This document shows, piece by piece, positions 23,450 through 30,803 of a stretch of DNA of 38,162 nt. A program made the translations under genes and the position numbers. How positions within the stretch are numbered: the stretch's first letter is position 1; each line of letters opens with the position of its first letter. The stretch covers positions 1 to 38,162 of the forward strand of contig JAJYXR010000039.1 of the NCBI GenBank assembly GCA_021801795.1, in the 5' to 3' direction. Source of the stretch: Actinomycetes bacterium (lineage in GTDB: Bacteria > Actinomycetota > Acidimicrobiia > Acidimicrobiales > JAJYXR01). Below the pieces are notes generated by a model. That model was not told the DNA's origin. It did no database searches and worked only from the letters and a program-made list of their open reading frames with translations.

Positions 23450-25225
23450 ATGGAATCCGGTGCAGGGGACGGCAGTCGGGGGGTCGCTTACTTCAGCGCA
23501 TCGGATCCCGGCAGCGTGGATAGGATCCTGGCATCCCGCCGTTCCGTAGTCGCCGCCATGCCGGGCATGGCAACTGCCGTATGCACCGACACGCCCTCGG
23601 CTTTCGAGGATTTCGACCATGTGATCGCATTGGACGATGCCGGGGACCTGCTGGAGGCCAGGATCCGGTGGATGACAGGCTGTCCATTCGAGCAAGCGGT
23701 GCACCTGGCGCCTACCACCTACGTTTCGGGTGATCTAGCGGGGCTGTTCGGGTTGTTGGAGAAGTTCGACCTCGCAGTAGCCCAGTCCCTGCAGCGCATC
23801 ACCGACCCATCGGGTGTGGTTCCAGACAGCTTCTTCTCCCCCGACACCGGTGTCATGGCCGTCAGGCGTTCTGGCACCCTGGACCGCTTCGTAGGCGGCT
23901 GGCGCTCCAGGCTGGCTACCGTGGATCCCGGCTGCCTGCCACGGTCTGGCATGGCTGCTCCAGGGCTCTTCGACACCACGCTGCGGGCGGCGCTCTTCGA
24001 GGACAGCGAGCTGCGCTTCATCCTGCTGGGGCCCGAGTACGGCTGCTGGTTCGAGGAACCCGGGGTGCTCGCAGTGCCCCCGGTAATCCTGAGGGCAGCG
24101 ACCACCGAGGAGCGCTTCGAGGCAGCGGCCAGGGCACTCGAGAGGAACGTGCGTCCCACCACCCCTGGGGTGCACATCGCGTCGAGCCTCCTCGTGCCGC
24201 GGCGGGGAGCGCTCGAGATAGTCGCCACGCTCGGCGTCGCGCCACCGCCCCGCAGGGTCCCGCCGCTCCCTTCCAGAGCCCAGCCGGAGAGAGCCCAGCC
24301 GGAGAGAGCCCAGCCGGAGAGAGCCCAGCCGGAGAGAGCCCAGCCGGAGAGAGCCCAGCCGGAGAGAGCTCCATCGGGAGGGGGCATCGCATCTGACGAC
24401 CTGCTGGTGCACGTGCTCGGGATGCACCGGAGCGGCACGTCAGCGGTGGCTGGCACCCTCGCCCTGTTCGACCTGGTCCTGATAGGCCAGGCGGACTTCA
24501 TGCGCCCGGATCACATAAACCCTCGCGGCTATTTCGAGTCCCAGACGATCAGGGCGGTGAACGACAGGGTGCTGGAGGCCCTGGGAGGCACCTGGTCTGC
24601 TCCACCGAGCCTGCCCGAGGGATGGCAGGAGGCGCCAGGGCTGGTCGCCATGACGGCTCAGCTCCGTAAGATCGTCGAGAACGTCACCCCGGAACCCGGT
24701 CCTGCCTCGTGGAAGGACCCGAGACTATGCCTTACGCTCCCCCTGTGGCGTAACGCTCTCGAACGCGTCCACGCTGGAGTCTTCGTATACCGGAATCCGG
24801 TGGAGGTGGCTCACTCCCTCTACCGCAGCCAGCGCGTAGCACACAGCCAGGGAATGGCTCTGTGGGAGAGGTACACCTGTGCTGCCCTGAAGAACGCAGC
24901 TGGCATGCCCCTGCTCGTGGTCCGCTACGACGACCTGCTCGCCGATCCGGATGGGTGGTCGGGTTCCGTCGCGGGGTTCCTGGCGGTTCTCGGGGTTCGG
25001 GGGACCAGCGACTCCCATGCGGAGGAGGTATCGGACTTTCTGGGCAGTTCCCTGAGACGGGAGAGGCCGGTCGACGTGCCCCAGGCCGACCTCACGGTGC
25101 TACCAGGCCAGCAGGACCTACTCGAGTTCCTGGACGCGTCGAGGGGCTTCCACCCTGACTGGCCCTGTCCCGAGCCGCTGCTGGAAGGTGAGTGGGTGGA
25201 CGGGATGTTGAGGTGGGCCACGTAG
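23450..25225 (+). CDS. glycosyltransferase-like/sulfotransferase fusion protein
   Basis: A 591-residue two-domain protein. Residues ~10-245 look like a GT-A nucleotide-diphospho-sugar transferase (VAYFSASDPGSVDRILASRR; DSFFSPDTGVMAVRRSGTLDRFVGGWRSRL). The expected DxD reads HLAPTTYVSGDL, so the catalytic acids appear lost. Residues ~276-307 are six AQPER units. The C-terminal half is a PAPS-dependent sulfotransferase: 5'-phosphosulfate loop GMHRSGTSAVAG near 324, FESQTIRAVNDRVL, and the 3'-phosphate site VFVYRNPVEVAHSLYRSQR. It probably sulfates a glycan or glycolipid. It is the first gene of the glycan operon and overlaps or abuts the next gene. Confidence 0.75.
   Translation: MESGAGDGSRGVAYFSASDPGSVDRILASRRSVVAAMPGMATAVCTDTPSAFEDFDHVIALDDAGDLLEARIRWMTGCPFEQAVHLAPTTYVSGDLAGLFGLLEKFDLAVAQSLQRITDPSGVVPDSFFSPDTGVMAVRRSGTLDRFVGGWRSRLATVDPGCLPRSGMAAPGLFDTTLRAALFEDSELRFILLGPEYGCWFEEPGVLAVPPVILRAATTEERFEAAARALERNVRPTTPGVHIASSLLVPRRGALEIVATLGVAPPPRRVPPLPSRAQPERAQPERAQPERAQPERAQPERAQPERAPSGGGIASDDLLVHVLGMHRSGTSAVAGTLALFDLVLIGQADFMRPDHINPRGYFESQTIRAVNDRVLEALGGTWSAPPSLPEGWQEAPGLVAMTAQLRKIVENVTPEPGPASWKDPRLCLTLPLWRNALERVHAGVFVYRNPVEVAHSLYRSQRVAHSQGMALWERYTCAALKNAAGMPLLVVRYDDLLADPDGWSGSVAGFLAVLGVRGTSDSHAEEVSDFLGSSLRRERPVDVPQADLTVLPGQQDLLEFLDASRGFHPDWPCPEPLLEGEWVDGMLRWAT
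24275..24369 (+). repeat. 15-bp tandem array encoding the (AQPER)n interdomain linker
   Basis: Six exact copies of agagcccagccggag (24275-24364), then the start of a diverged copy. It lies exactly between the glycosyltransferase-like and sulfotransferase domains. Confidence 0.96.
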
Positions 25226-26094
25226 TGGCTGCCGAGGACATCGACCCGCGCCGGGTGCGCGTCGCCACCGTGGCGCCGGCTGTGGAGCCATGGCGCAGCG
25301 AGGTGCTGAGGCTTGTCCGAAGCGTCCGGGTGCTCGACAGCCCGCTCAGGGCTGCACAGATCGTCTGCTACATCGACCGCGTGGCGGACTCCGAGCTCGC
25401 AAGCGCTCTCCACGATCTGTCGGCTACCGTGCGGCTCATCTCGCCCGTAGATGCCAGGGCGGCGATGGGGAATAACCAGGTGATGCTGGACGACGACGGC
25501 AGCTACGACTGGCTGGTGGCCCTCGACTGCGACATCGTCGTGACAGGAGACTTCTCGGCCGAGCTCGCGGGAGACGCGCTCGGAGCGGCCCCGGTGAACA
25601 ACGCTCTGGTCCCGCTGGGCGAGTGGCGTCAGTTCTTCGAGTGCTTCGGCCTGGAGATGCCCTCGGAGCGGTTCAGGTCCTTGCAGCACGCGACGGTCTG
25701 CCCTCCTTACTATAACGCTGGCGTGCTCATCGTCCCCAGCAGGCTGGTTACCCCGACGAGGAAGGCTTGGGCGCAGTGGCTGGCGCGCGTGGTGGATGCC
25801 TTCGAGGAAGGCCAGGTTCCGGTCACCTTCAGGTCGCGCAAGGCCTTCTCGGATCAGCTTGCCTTCATGCTCGCAGTCGCCGCAGAGCGGATCCCCCATC
25901 GCGCTCTGCCGGTCGAGATGCACGTGGCGACACAGGTGCCCATACACCCGATGTTTCACCCTGAGATCATCGAGCCCAGCTTCATCCACTACCACCACCA
26001 CGTAGACGACAGGGGGAACCTGATCGCCACGGGATACGCGGGTATAGACAGGGTAATATCGAGGTTCACCTCCTCTCTCGAGGAATGCGTGTGA
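25225..26094 (+). CDS. glycosyltransferase, nucleotide-sugar transferase fold
   Basis: A protein of about 289 residues with a GT-A pattern: RVRVATVAP start, a helix-rich first half, then WLVALDCDIVVTGDFSAEL with a DxD-type metal site (DCD), YYNAGVLIVPS and a late DQLAFMLAV. This resembles the GT8 and related families that transfer a sugar from a nucleotide donor. Unlike the N-terminal domain of the preceding fusion protein it keeps the DxD. GTG 25225 forms a TAGTG overlap with the previous stop and has GAGGTGGG upstream; GTG 25192 would add 11 residues. It is followed by fdtA-like with an overlap of frames. Donor and acceptor are unknown. Confidence 0.72.
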   Translation: MAAEDIDPRRVRVATVAPAVEPWRSEVLRLVRSVRVLDSPLRAAQIVCYIDRVADSELASALHDLSATVRLISPVDARAAMGNNQVMLDDDGSYDWLVALDCDIVVTGDFSAELAGDALGAAPVNNALVPLGEWRQFFECFGLEMPSERFRSLQHATVCPPYYNAGVLIVPSRLVTPTRKAWAQWLARVVDAFEEGQVPVTFRSRKAFSDQLAFMLAVAAERIPHRALPVEMHVATQVPIHPMFHPEIIEPSFIHYHHHVDDRGNLIATGYAGIDRVISRFTSSLEECV

Positions 26095-26114
26095 AGGGTC
26101 GGCCAGGAGGCGCG

Positions 26115-26618
26115 ATGGGCAGTCTTTCCGAGGGCTCGAGGCCAGGTCCACGTGGCAGCCCTGCCACTGACGGTGGAGACCTTCCTCTCGGTCGTGCCAA
26201 TACCCTCGACGAGGTACGCCTGGTCTCCCTCCCGAAGTTCACCGACGAACGCGGGAGCCTCACCTTCGTCGAAGGTGGTCGCCACATGCCCTTCGAGATC
26301 AGGCGCGTCTTCTACATCTACGACGTGCCCTCCGGAGCGCACAGAGCAGGGCATGCCCATCGCCAGCTCCAGCAGCTCATCGTGGCGCTTTCGGGCAGCT
26401 TCACCCTCGTGGTGCGGACCCCAGCCGAGGAGCGCCGTTTCCGCCTGCACACCCCCTTCGAAGCGCTTTACGTCCCCCCTCTCATATGGCGCGACATCGA
26501 GGAGTTCTCGTCCGGAGCAGTCGCCATGGTGCTGGCCTCCACCCATTACGACCCTCGGGACTACTTCGAGGATGCCGACGACTACCGTCTCGCCTATGAG
26601 CGCGCCCTCCGTTCCTGA
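26115..26618 (+). CDS. fdtA: TDP-4-oxo-6-deoxyhexose 3,4-ketoisomerase (FdtA/Tyl1a-like cupin)
   Basis: A protein of about 167 residues with a single cupin fold: LVSLPKFTDERGSLTFVEGG, RRVFYIYDVPSGAHRAGHAHRQLQQLIVALSGSFTLVV and PPLIWRDIEEFSSGAVAMVLASTHYDPRDY. The GHAH pair matches the catalytic His residues of FdtA, QdtA and Tyl1a, which move the keto group of TDP-4-oxo-6-deoxyglucose from C4 to C3. ATG 26115 follows a perfect AGGAGG by four bases; ATG 26085, overlapping the previous gene, would add ten residues. The aminotransferase gene overlaps its 3' end by 23 bases. The stereochemical outcome (gluco or galacto) cannot be read from sequence here. Confidence 0.85.
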   Translation: MGSLSEGSRPGPRGSPATDGGDLPLGRANTLDEVRLVSLPKFTDERGSLTFVEGGRHMPFEIRRVFYIYDVPSGAHRAGHAHRQLQQLIVALSGSFTLVVRTPAEERRFRLHTPFEALYVPPLIWRDIEEFSSGAVAMVLASTHYDPRDYFEDADDYRLAYERALRS

Positions 26619-27768
26619 CACCCAACCAGGTGGCCGGAGGGTCGCGTTCGTAGATCTGGTGAGGGCCCACGCCGAGCTGCGGGCTCAGATCGACGAGGCA
26701 GTCGCCAGGGTGATAACGAGGGGCCGCTTCGTCCTCGGCGAGGAGCTCGAGGCGTTCGAGTCGGAGTTCGCGTCCTACGTCGGCTCCAGGCACTGTGTGG
26801 GGGTGGCGAACGGCACGGAGGCTCTGGTGCTGGCTCTAGGAGCTGCAGGCGTGGCAGCGGGAGACGAGGTGGTCGTCCCCACCAACACCTGCAGCCCGAC
26901 CTGGCTCGCTGTATCGGCTCTCGGTGCGGTACCCGTAGGGGTCGAGCCCGATCCGGACACCTACACCATGGACCCTTCCAGGCTGCGAGCCGCGCTCGGT
27001 GCCCGGACGGCAGCGGTGGTCCCGGTGCATCTATACGGCTTGGCCGCGGACATGGATGCGATTAGGGCTGCGGTAGAAGATTCGGCAAGTGGCTCGGGCA
27101 CGCCGCGGTTGGTCGAGGACGCCGCTCAGGCACACGGGACTCGGTACCGCTCACGTCGGGCCGGGTCGCTCGGCGACGCGGCAGCATGGAGCTTCTACCC
27201 GACGAAGAACCTGGGGGCACTCGGCGACGGGGGGGCGGTTACCACGGACGACGAAGATCTAGCCCGCAGAGTCCGCTCGTTACGCAACTACGGGTGGGGG
27301 GAGGCCGATCCCTACGTGTCGCGTACAAGGGGGATGAACAGCCGCCTGGACGAGATCCAGGCAGCGATCCTCCGCGTGAAGCTGGGCCGCCTGGAGGAGT
27401 GGAACGCCAGGCGCGCGGCCATCGCTGATGCCTACATCTCCCGCATCTCCAATCCGGCACTGAGACTTCCGAGGGAGCCGGCCTGGGCGCGCTCCTCGTG
27501 GCACCTGTTCGTGCTCAGGTCGCCATGGCGTGACCAGCTGAGGGAGCACATGGACAGGCTCGGCGTGGCTACCCTCGTCCACTACCCCGTTCCTCCTGCG
27601 GACCAGCCGGCCTATGCAGACGACTCTCCCTCCGAGGGCTCCGAGCTGGCGAGGCAGCTCGGCTCGGAGGTGCTCAGCGTTCCCCTCCATCCCCACCTGT
27701 CCGCGGCTGAGGTCGATCAGGTGGTAGATGCGCTGAACAGCTTCGAGCCAGTAAGAGGCGACCGGTGA
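26596..27768 (+). CDS. fdtB: TDP-3-oxo-6-deoxyhexose C3-aminotransferase (DegT/DnrJ/EryC1 family)
   Basis: A 390-residue PLP enzyme. Family signatures are FVDLVRAHAELRAQIDEAV, the cofactor lysine in SFYPTKNLGALGDGGAV, VEDAAQAHGTRY, and NSRLDEIQAAILRVKL. With the ketoisomerase just upstream, the most likely reaction is transamination at C3 as by FdtB, QdtB and TylB, giving a TDP-3-amino-3,6-dideoxyhexose. ATG 26596 overlaps fdtA by 23 bases and lacks a clear ribosome site; the longer open frame back to 26152 is a shadow of fdtA. The stop overlaps the methyltransferase start (GTGA). Confidence 0.88.
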   Translation: MSAPSVPDTQPGGRRVAFVDLVRAHAELRAQIDEAVARVITRGRFVLGEELEAFESEFASYVGSRHCVGVANGTEALVLALGAAGVAAGDEVVVPTNTCSPTWLAVSALGAVPVGVEPDPDTYTMDPSRLRAALGARTAAVVPVHLYGLAADMDAIRAAVEDSASGSGTPRLVEDAAQAHGTRYRSRRAGSLGDAAAWSFYPTKNLGALGDGGAVTTDDEDLARRVRSLRNYGWGEADPYVSRTRGMNSRLDEIQAAILRVKLGRLEEWNARRAAIADAYISRISNPALRLPREPAWARSSWHLFVLRSPWRDQLREHMDRLGVATLVHYPVPPADQPAYADDSPSEGSELARQLGSEVLSVPLHPHLSAAEVDQVVDALNSFEPVRGDR

Positions 27769-28571
27769 GCGACCAGGTGTTCGGCCCGGTCCATGCCGAG
27801 GTATACGACCTGATCTACGCGGACAAGGACTACGCCGGGGAATGCGATGCCGTGGAGTCCCTCCTGGAGCGCTACGGGCAGGGACCTCGGACTCCAGATG
27901 TGCCGAGGAGGCTCATGGACGTCGGGTGTGGTACAGCCAACCACGCGCTCGAGATGGCCTCCCGTGGCTACCGCGTGACGGGGATCGACCGCTCGGCCCC
28001 CATGGTCGAGGTAGCTCGCGCCAAGGCGCGCCGAGCCGGGTTGGATGTCGACCTCCAGGTGGCAGATGCGCTAGACCTCGACCGGGTGAGCGTTCCTGGC
28101 GGGAGCTTCGATGCCGCGATGGTCATGTTCACGGTGATCGGCTACTTCACCGAAGAGGGTGGCCTGGACCAGCTTCTCGGAGGGATCCGGTCCCGGCTGA
28201 AGGAGGGGGGCCTGCTCGTCGCCGACTACTGGTACGGACCCGCTGTACTGGCCCAGGGTCCGACCACCCGCTTCCGGGCGATCGATGGGCAAGGCCGGAG
28301 GGTTCTCAGGTGTGCTCAGGGTGAGATCGACGTCGATGAGCAGGTCTACACGATCGATCTCGAGATATGGGTTATCGAGGAGGACAGGCTGGTGGGCCAC
28401 GCGAAGGAGACCCACCGGATGCACTTCTTCTTCCCTGCCGAGCTGAAGCTGCTCCTGGAGGCTAACGGCTTCGAGCTGGTCTGCGACACCTCCTTCCCGG
28501 ACATCGGCTCCAGCCATAGGCCAGGCCACTGGTGGGCGGCTCTGGTGGGTCGCGCAGTTCCAGACCGGTGA
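27765..28571 (+). CDS. SAM-dependent amino-sugar N-methyltransferase (TylM1/DesVI-like)
   Basis: A 268-residue class I methyltransferase. The N-terminal HAEVYDLIYADKDYAGECDAVESLL matches the Tyr-containing start of TylM1/DesVI-type TDP-amino-sugar N,N-dimethyltransferases. The SAM site is RLMDVGCGTANHALEMASRGYRVTGIDRS, followed by VMFTVIGYFTEEGGLDQLL and LLVADYWYG. Its position right after the ketoisomerase and aminotransferase, with a GTGA overlap, supports methylation of the new amino group to an N-methyl or N,N-dimethyl sugar. An O-methyltransferase or glycine N-methyltransferase-like role cannot be excluded without alignment. Confidence 0.75.
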   Translation: MSDQVFGPVHAEVYDLIYADKDYAGECDAVESLLERYGQGPRTPDVPRRLMDVGCGTANHALEMASRGYRVTGIDRSAPMVEVARAKARRAGLDVDLQVADALDLDRVSVPGGSFDAAMVMFTVIGYFTEEGGLDQLLGGIRSRLKEGGLLVADYWYGPAVLAQGPTTRFRAIDGQGRRVLRCAQGEIDVDEQVYTIDLEIWVIEEDRLVGHAKETHRMHFFFPAELKLLLEANGFELVCDTSFPDIGSSHRPGHWWAALVGRAVPDR

Positions 28572-28602
28572 GCAGTTCTCGCCTGTTAGCAGTGCCGGGC
28601 CG

Positions 28603-30756
28603 ATGAGCGATTCTGTGTCGCCGGCCGAGGCAGGTCCGGGTCCAGCCAGCCACCGCTCGGTCGATCCCGGTGCCGTCAGGCCTGTGGTCACGGTGGTCAT
28701 ACCCTGCCACGGCCACGTCGAGCTCACTGTTCGGTGCATCATGAGCCTGCGCCTCTTCACCGGCGAGGGGCTCTACGAGGTGGTGGTGGTGGACAACGCC
28801 TCGAACGACGCCACCAGCCAGCTCGGCGAGCTCGGAGGCGGGGACCTGGTGATGATCCATAACGCAGATAACCTCGGCTTCGGTCCCGCGTGCAACCAGG
28901 GTGCAGAGCTCTCCAGCGGGGACCTCATACTCTTCTTGAACAACGACGTCGTCCTCATGCCCGGATGGCTGGACCCGCTGGTCGAGTGCATGGAAGCCGA
29001 CCCCTTCCTCGGCGCGGTGCAGCCGAAGCTCCTCTACCCCGACGGCACCCTGGCCGACGCCGGTGGAGCGGTCTTCGCCTCCGGCCAGCCCTATGTCTAC
29101 GGCAAGCACTCACCGGATCCCGAGGCGCCCACATATGCCTGCCGGCGAGCTCCCGACTACGCATCGGGCGCCTGCCTGCTGGTCAGGCGGGCAGCCTTCG
29201 AGCAGGTGGGAGGCTTCGACGACCGCTACGCCCCCTGCTACTTCGAGGATGTCGATCTCTCCTTCGCGCTGCGTGAGGCAGGATGGCGCGTCCTCTACGA
29301 GCCAGCCTCCAGCGTCGTCCACGAGGAGGGTTCCACGGCTGGGACCGACCCCAGCCAGGGCATGAAGCGCTACCAGGTGCGCAACGGGCCGATCTTCGCC
29401 GCCAAGTGGGCCGATGCGCTCGCGGAGCGACCGGACCTTGGCACAGCCGCCAGCGACAGGGGCGTGGTCGAGCGTTGGGTTCACAGGGCACAGGGCGGTT
29501 ACGGACCTGGTGAGGGACGGCCCGGTGAACCTCCGCCTGCCAGGCGCCGTGCCGACGAGCAGGCGCGCCAGGCGCGCTCGGTGGTGGTCTTCGACGCCAT
29601 GATGCCCGTCTACGACGAGGCCGCCGGTGCGCTACGCCTCTTCAGCCTGCTGCGCCTGATGCGTGAGGAGGGGCACTCGGTGACCTTCTATGCCCTCGGT
29701 GGCGGTGACCGTCGCTACGCGCGGGAGCTAGGCAGGTTCGGCATCACCTGCTTCGGCGGCGACCTAGAGCGCCGGGAGCACCCGGCCTACAGGGCCTCCT
29801 ACTTCCCCGATCCGGTCAGGCTGGTCACCGAGCGTCGGTTCGACACCGTGGTCTTCTCCACCTGGCCGATTGCCGAGGCCATCCTGCCCCATCTACGCGG
29901 AGCAGCCCCTGGAGCGACCTTCGTCGTAGACAGTGTCGACGTGGAGTTCCGCCGCCTCGAAGCGGTGTCCGCGATGGCGGCCAGCGGCGAGCATGGATCG
30001 GTGGCCCTACGGCTCGAGGCACCCGAGGTGAGTCGCTACCGAGAACGCGAGATGGCGGTCTACGCTGCCGCGGACCGGGTGGTCTTCGTCACCGAGGAAG
30101 ACCGCTCAGCGGTGTGCAGCGAGCTTCCGACGCTCCGCGACACCCTCATCGTTCCCACCGCGCACGAGGCGCTCGATCCCGGGCCTGGCTTCGACGAGCG
30201 GGCAGGGCTGCTGCTGGTGGGCAACTTCCGCCACGAACCGAATCTCGACGCTCTTAGGTGGTGGCACGACGAGATCGGCCCCCTGCTCGCCGAGATGCTT
30301 CCTGGGGTTCCTCTGAAGGTGGTCGGCACAGACCCCGGCGGGAAGTACGCAGCGCCATGGGCAGGCGAGGGAATCGAGGTCATCGGCTGGGTCGCCTCGA
30401 CCCTTCCCTACCTCCACTCTGCCCGCCTCTCGGTCGCCCCCCTGCGTTACGGTGCGGGGATGAAGGGGAAGGTGGGCGAGGCACTCGCTGCGGGGCTCCC
30501 GGTGGTCGGCACGCCGGTGGCCTTCGAGGGCATGTCGCTCCAGCACGCCCAGCACGTGCTGGTGGCCGCTACAGCCCGAGCCTTCGCGCAGACCGTGGCC
30601 CAGGCCTACTTCGACCGGCCGCTCTGGGAGCGCCTGAGATCCGCAGGCCGCTCCTACCTTCTCGAGAACTTCGGCACCGAGCGCATGCGTCATCTGGTGG
30701 ACGCCATGGTGGCCCCCGCTACCCCCGGTCCCGCTACCTCCGGTCCCGCTACCTGA
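28603..30756 (+). CDS. two-domain glycosyltransferase (GT2 plus GT4-like)
   Basis: A 717-residue fusion. Residues ~28-275 are a GT2 domain: VTVVIPCHGHVELTVRCIMSL, VVVDNASND, NADNLGFGPACNQG, LFLNNDVVLMPGWLDPL (DxD-equivalent NND), and YFEDVDLSFALREAGW. A ~45-residue basic linker follows. Residues ~326-700 are a GT-B, GT4-like domain: VVFDAMMPVYDEAAGALRLFSLLRLM, LLLVGNFRHEPNLDALRWW, and VAPLRYGAGMKGKVGEALAAGLPVVGTPVAFEGM. Such fusions build rhamnose-rich and other surface glycans by adding two sugars. The C-terminus ends in ATPGPATSGPAT from a 15-bp repeat. It is the last gene of the operon and probably transfers the aminosugar or its neighbours. Confidence 0.85.
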   Translation: MSDSVSPAEAGPGPASHRSVDPGAVRPVVTVVIPCHGHVELTVRCIMSLRLFTGEGLYEVVVVDNASNDATSQLGELGGGDLVMIHNADNLGFGPACNQGAELSSGDLILFLNNDVVLMPGWLDPLVECMEADPFLGAVQPKLLYPDGTLADAGGAVFASGQPYVYGKHSPDPEAPTYACRRAPDYASGACLLVRRAAFEQVGGFDDRYAPCYFEDVDLSFALREAGWRVLYEPASSVVHEEGSTAGTDPSQGMKRYQVRNGPIFAAKWADALAERPDLGTAASDRGVVERWVHRAQGGYGPGEGRPGEPPPARRRADEQARQARSVVVFDAMMPVYDEAAGALRLFSLLRLMREEGHSVTFYALGGGDRRYARELGRFGITCFGGDLERREHPAYRASYFPDPVRLVTERRFDTVVFSTWPIAEAILPHLRGAAPGATFVVDSVDVEFRRLEAVSAMAASGEHGSVALRLEAPEVSRYREREMAVYAAADRVVFVTEEDRSAVCSELPTLRDTLIVPTAHEALDPGPGFDERAGLLLVGNFRHEPNLDALRWWHDEIGPLLAEMLPGVPLKVVGTDPGGKYAAPWAGEGIEVIGWVASTLPYLHSARLSVAPLRYGAGMKGKVGEALAAGLPVVGTPVAFEGMSLQHAQHVLVAATARAFAQTVAQAYFDRPLWERLRSAGRSYLLENFGTERMRHLVDAMVAPATPGPATSGPAT
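30715..30755 (+). repeat. 15-bp tandem repeat at the end of the glycosyltransferase gene
   Basis: Two copies of cccgctacc(c/t)ccggt plus a partial third run up to the stop codon and encode the Pro/Ala/Thr C-terminal tail. Confidence 0.88.
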
Positions 30757-30803
30757 GCCAGCGCGCGCGAGACTGGTGGCCTCGGGCAGGCTCTCTGGCT
30801 CAG
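30753..30803. terminator. inverted repeat joining two convergent gene ends
   Basis: CTGAGCCAG (30753-30761) and CTGGCTCAG (30795-30803) are perfect complements and each contains the stop codon of one of the convergent genes. A smaller stem GCCT/AGGC (30779-30782, 30788-30791) lies in the loop. It may act as a bidirectional terminator, although no T-tracts flank it. Confidence 0.45.

Noticed and set aside
24925..26151. Long minus-strand open frame opposite the glycosyltransferase
   Set aside because: Antisense to a gene with a clear GT-A pattern; composition and lack of motifs indicate a shadow.
26152..26595. N-terminal extension of the aminotransferase
   Set aside because: The frame is open back to 26152 but overlaps the cupin ketoisomerase, has Ser/Arg/Pro-rich shadow composition and no similarity to the aminotransferase family; the family N-terminus begins near 26640.
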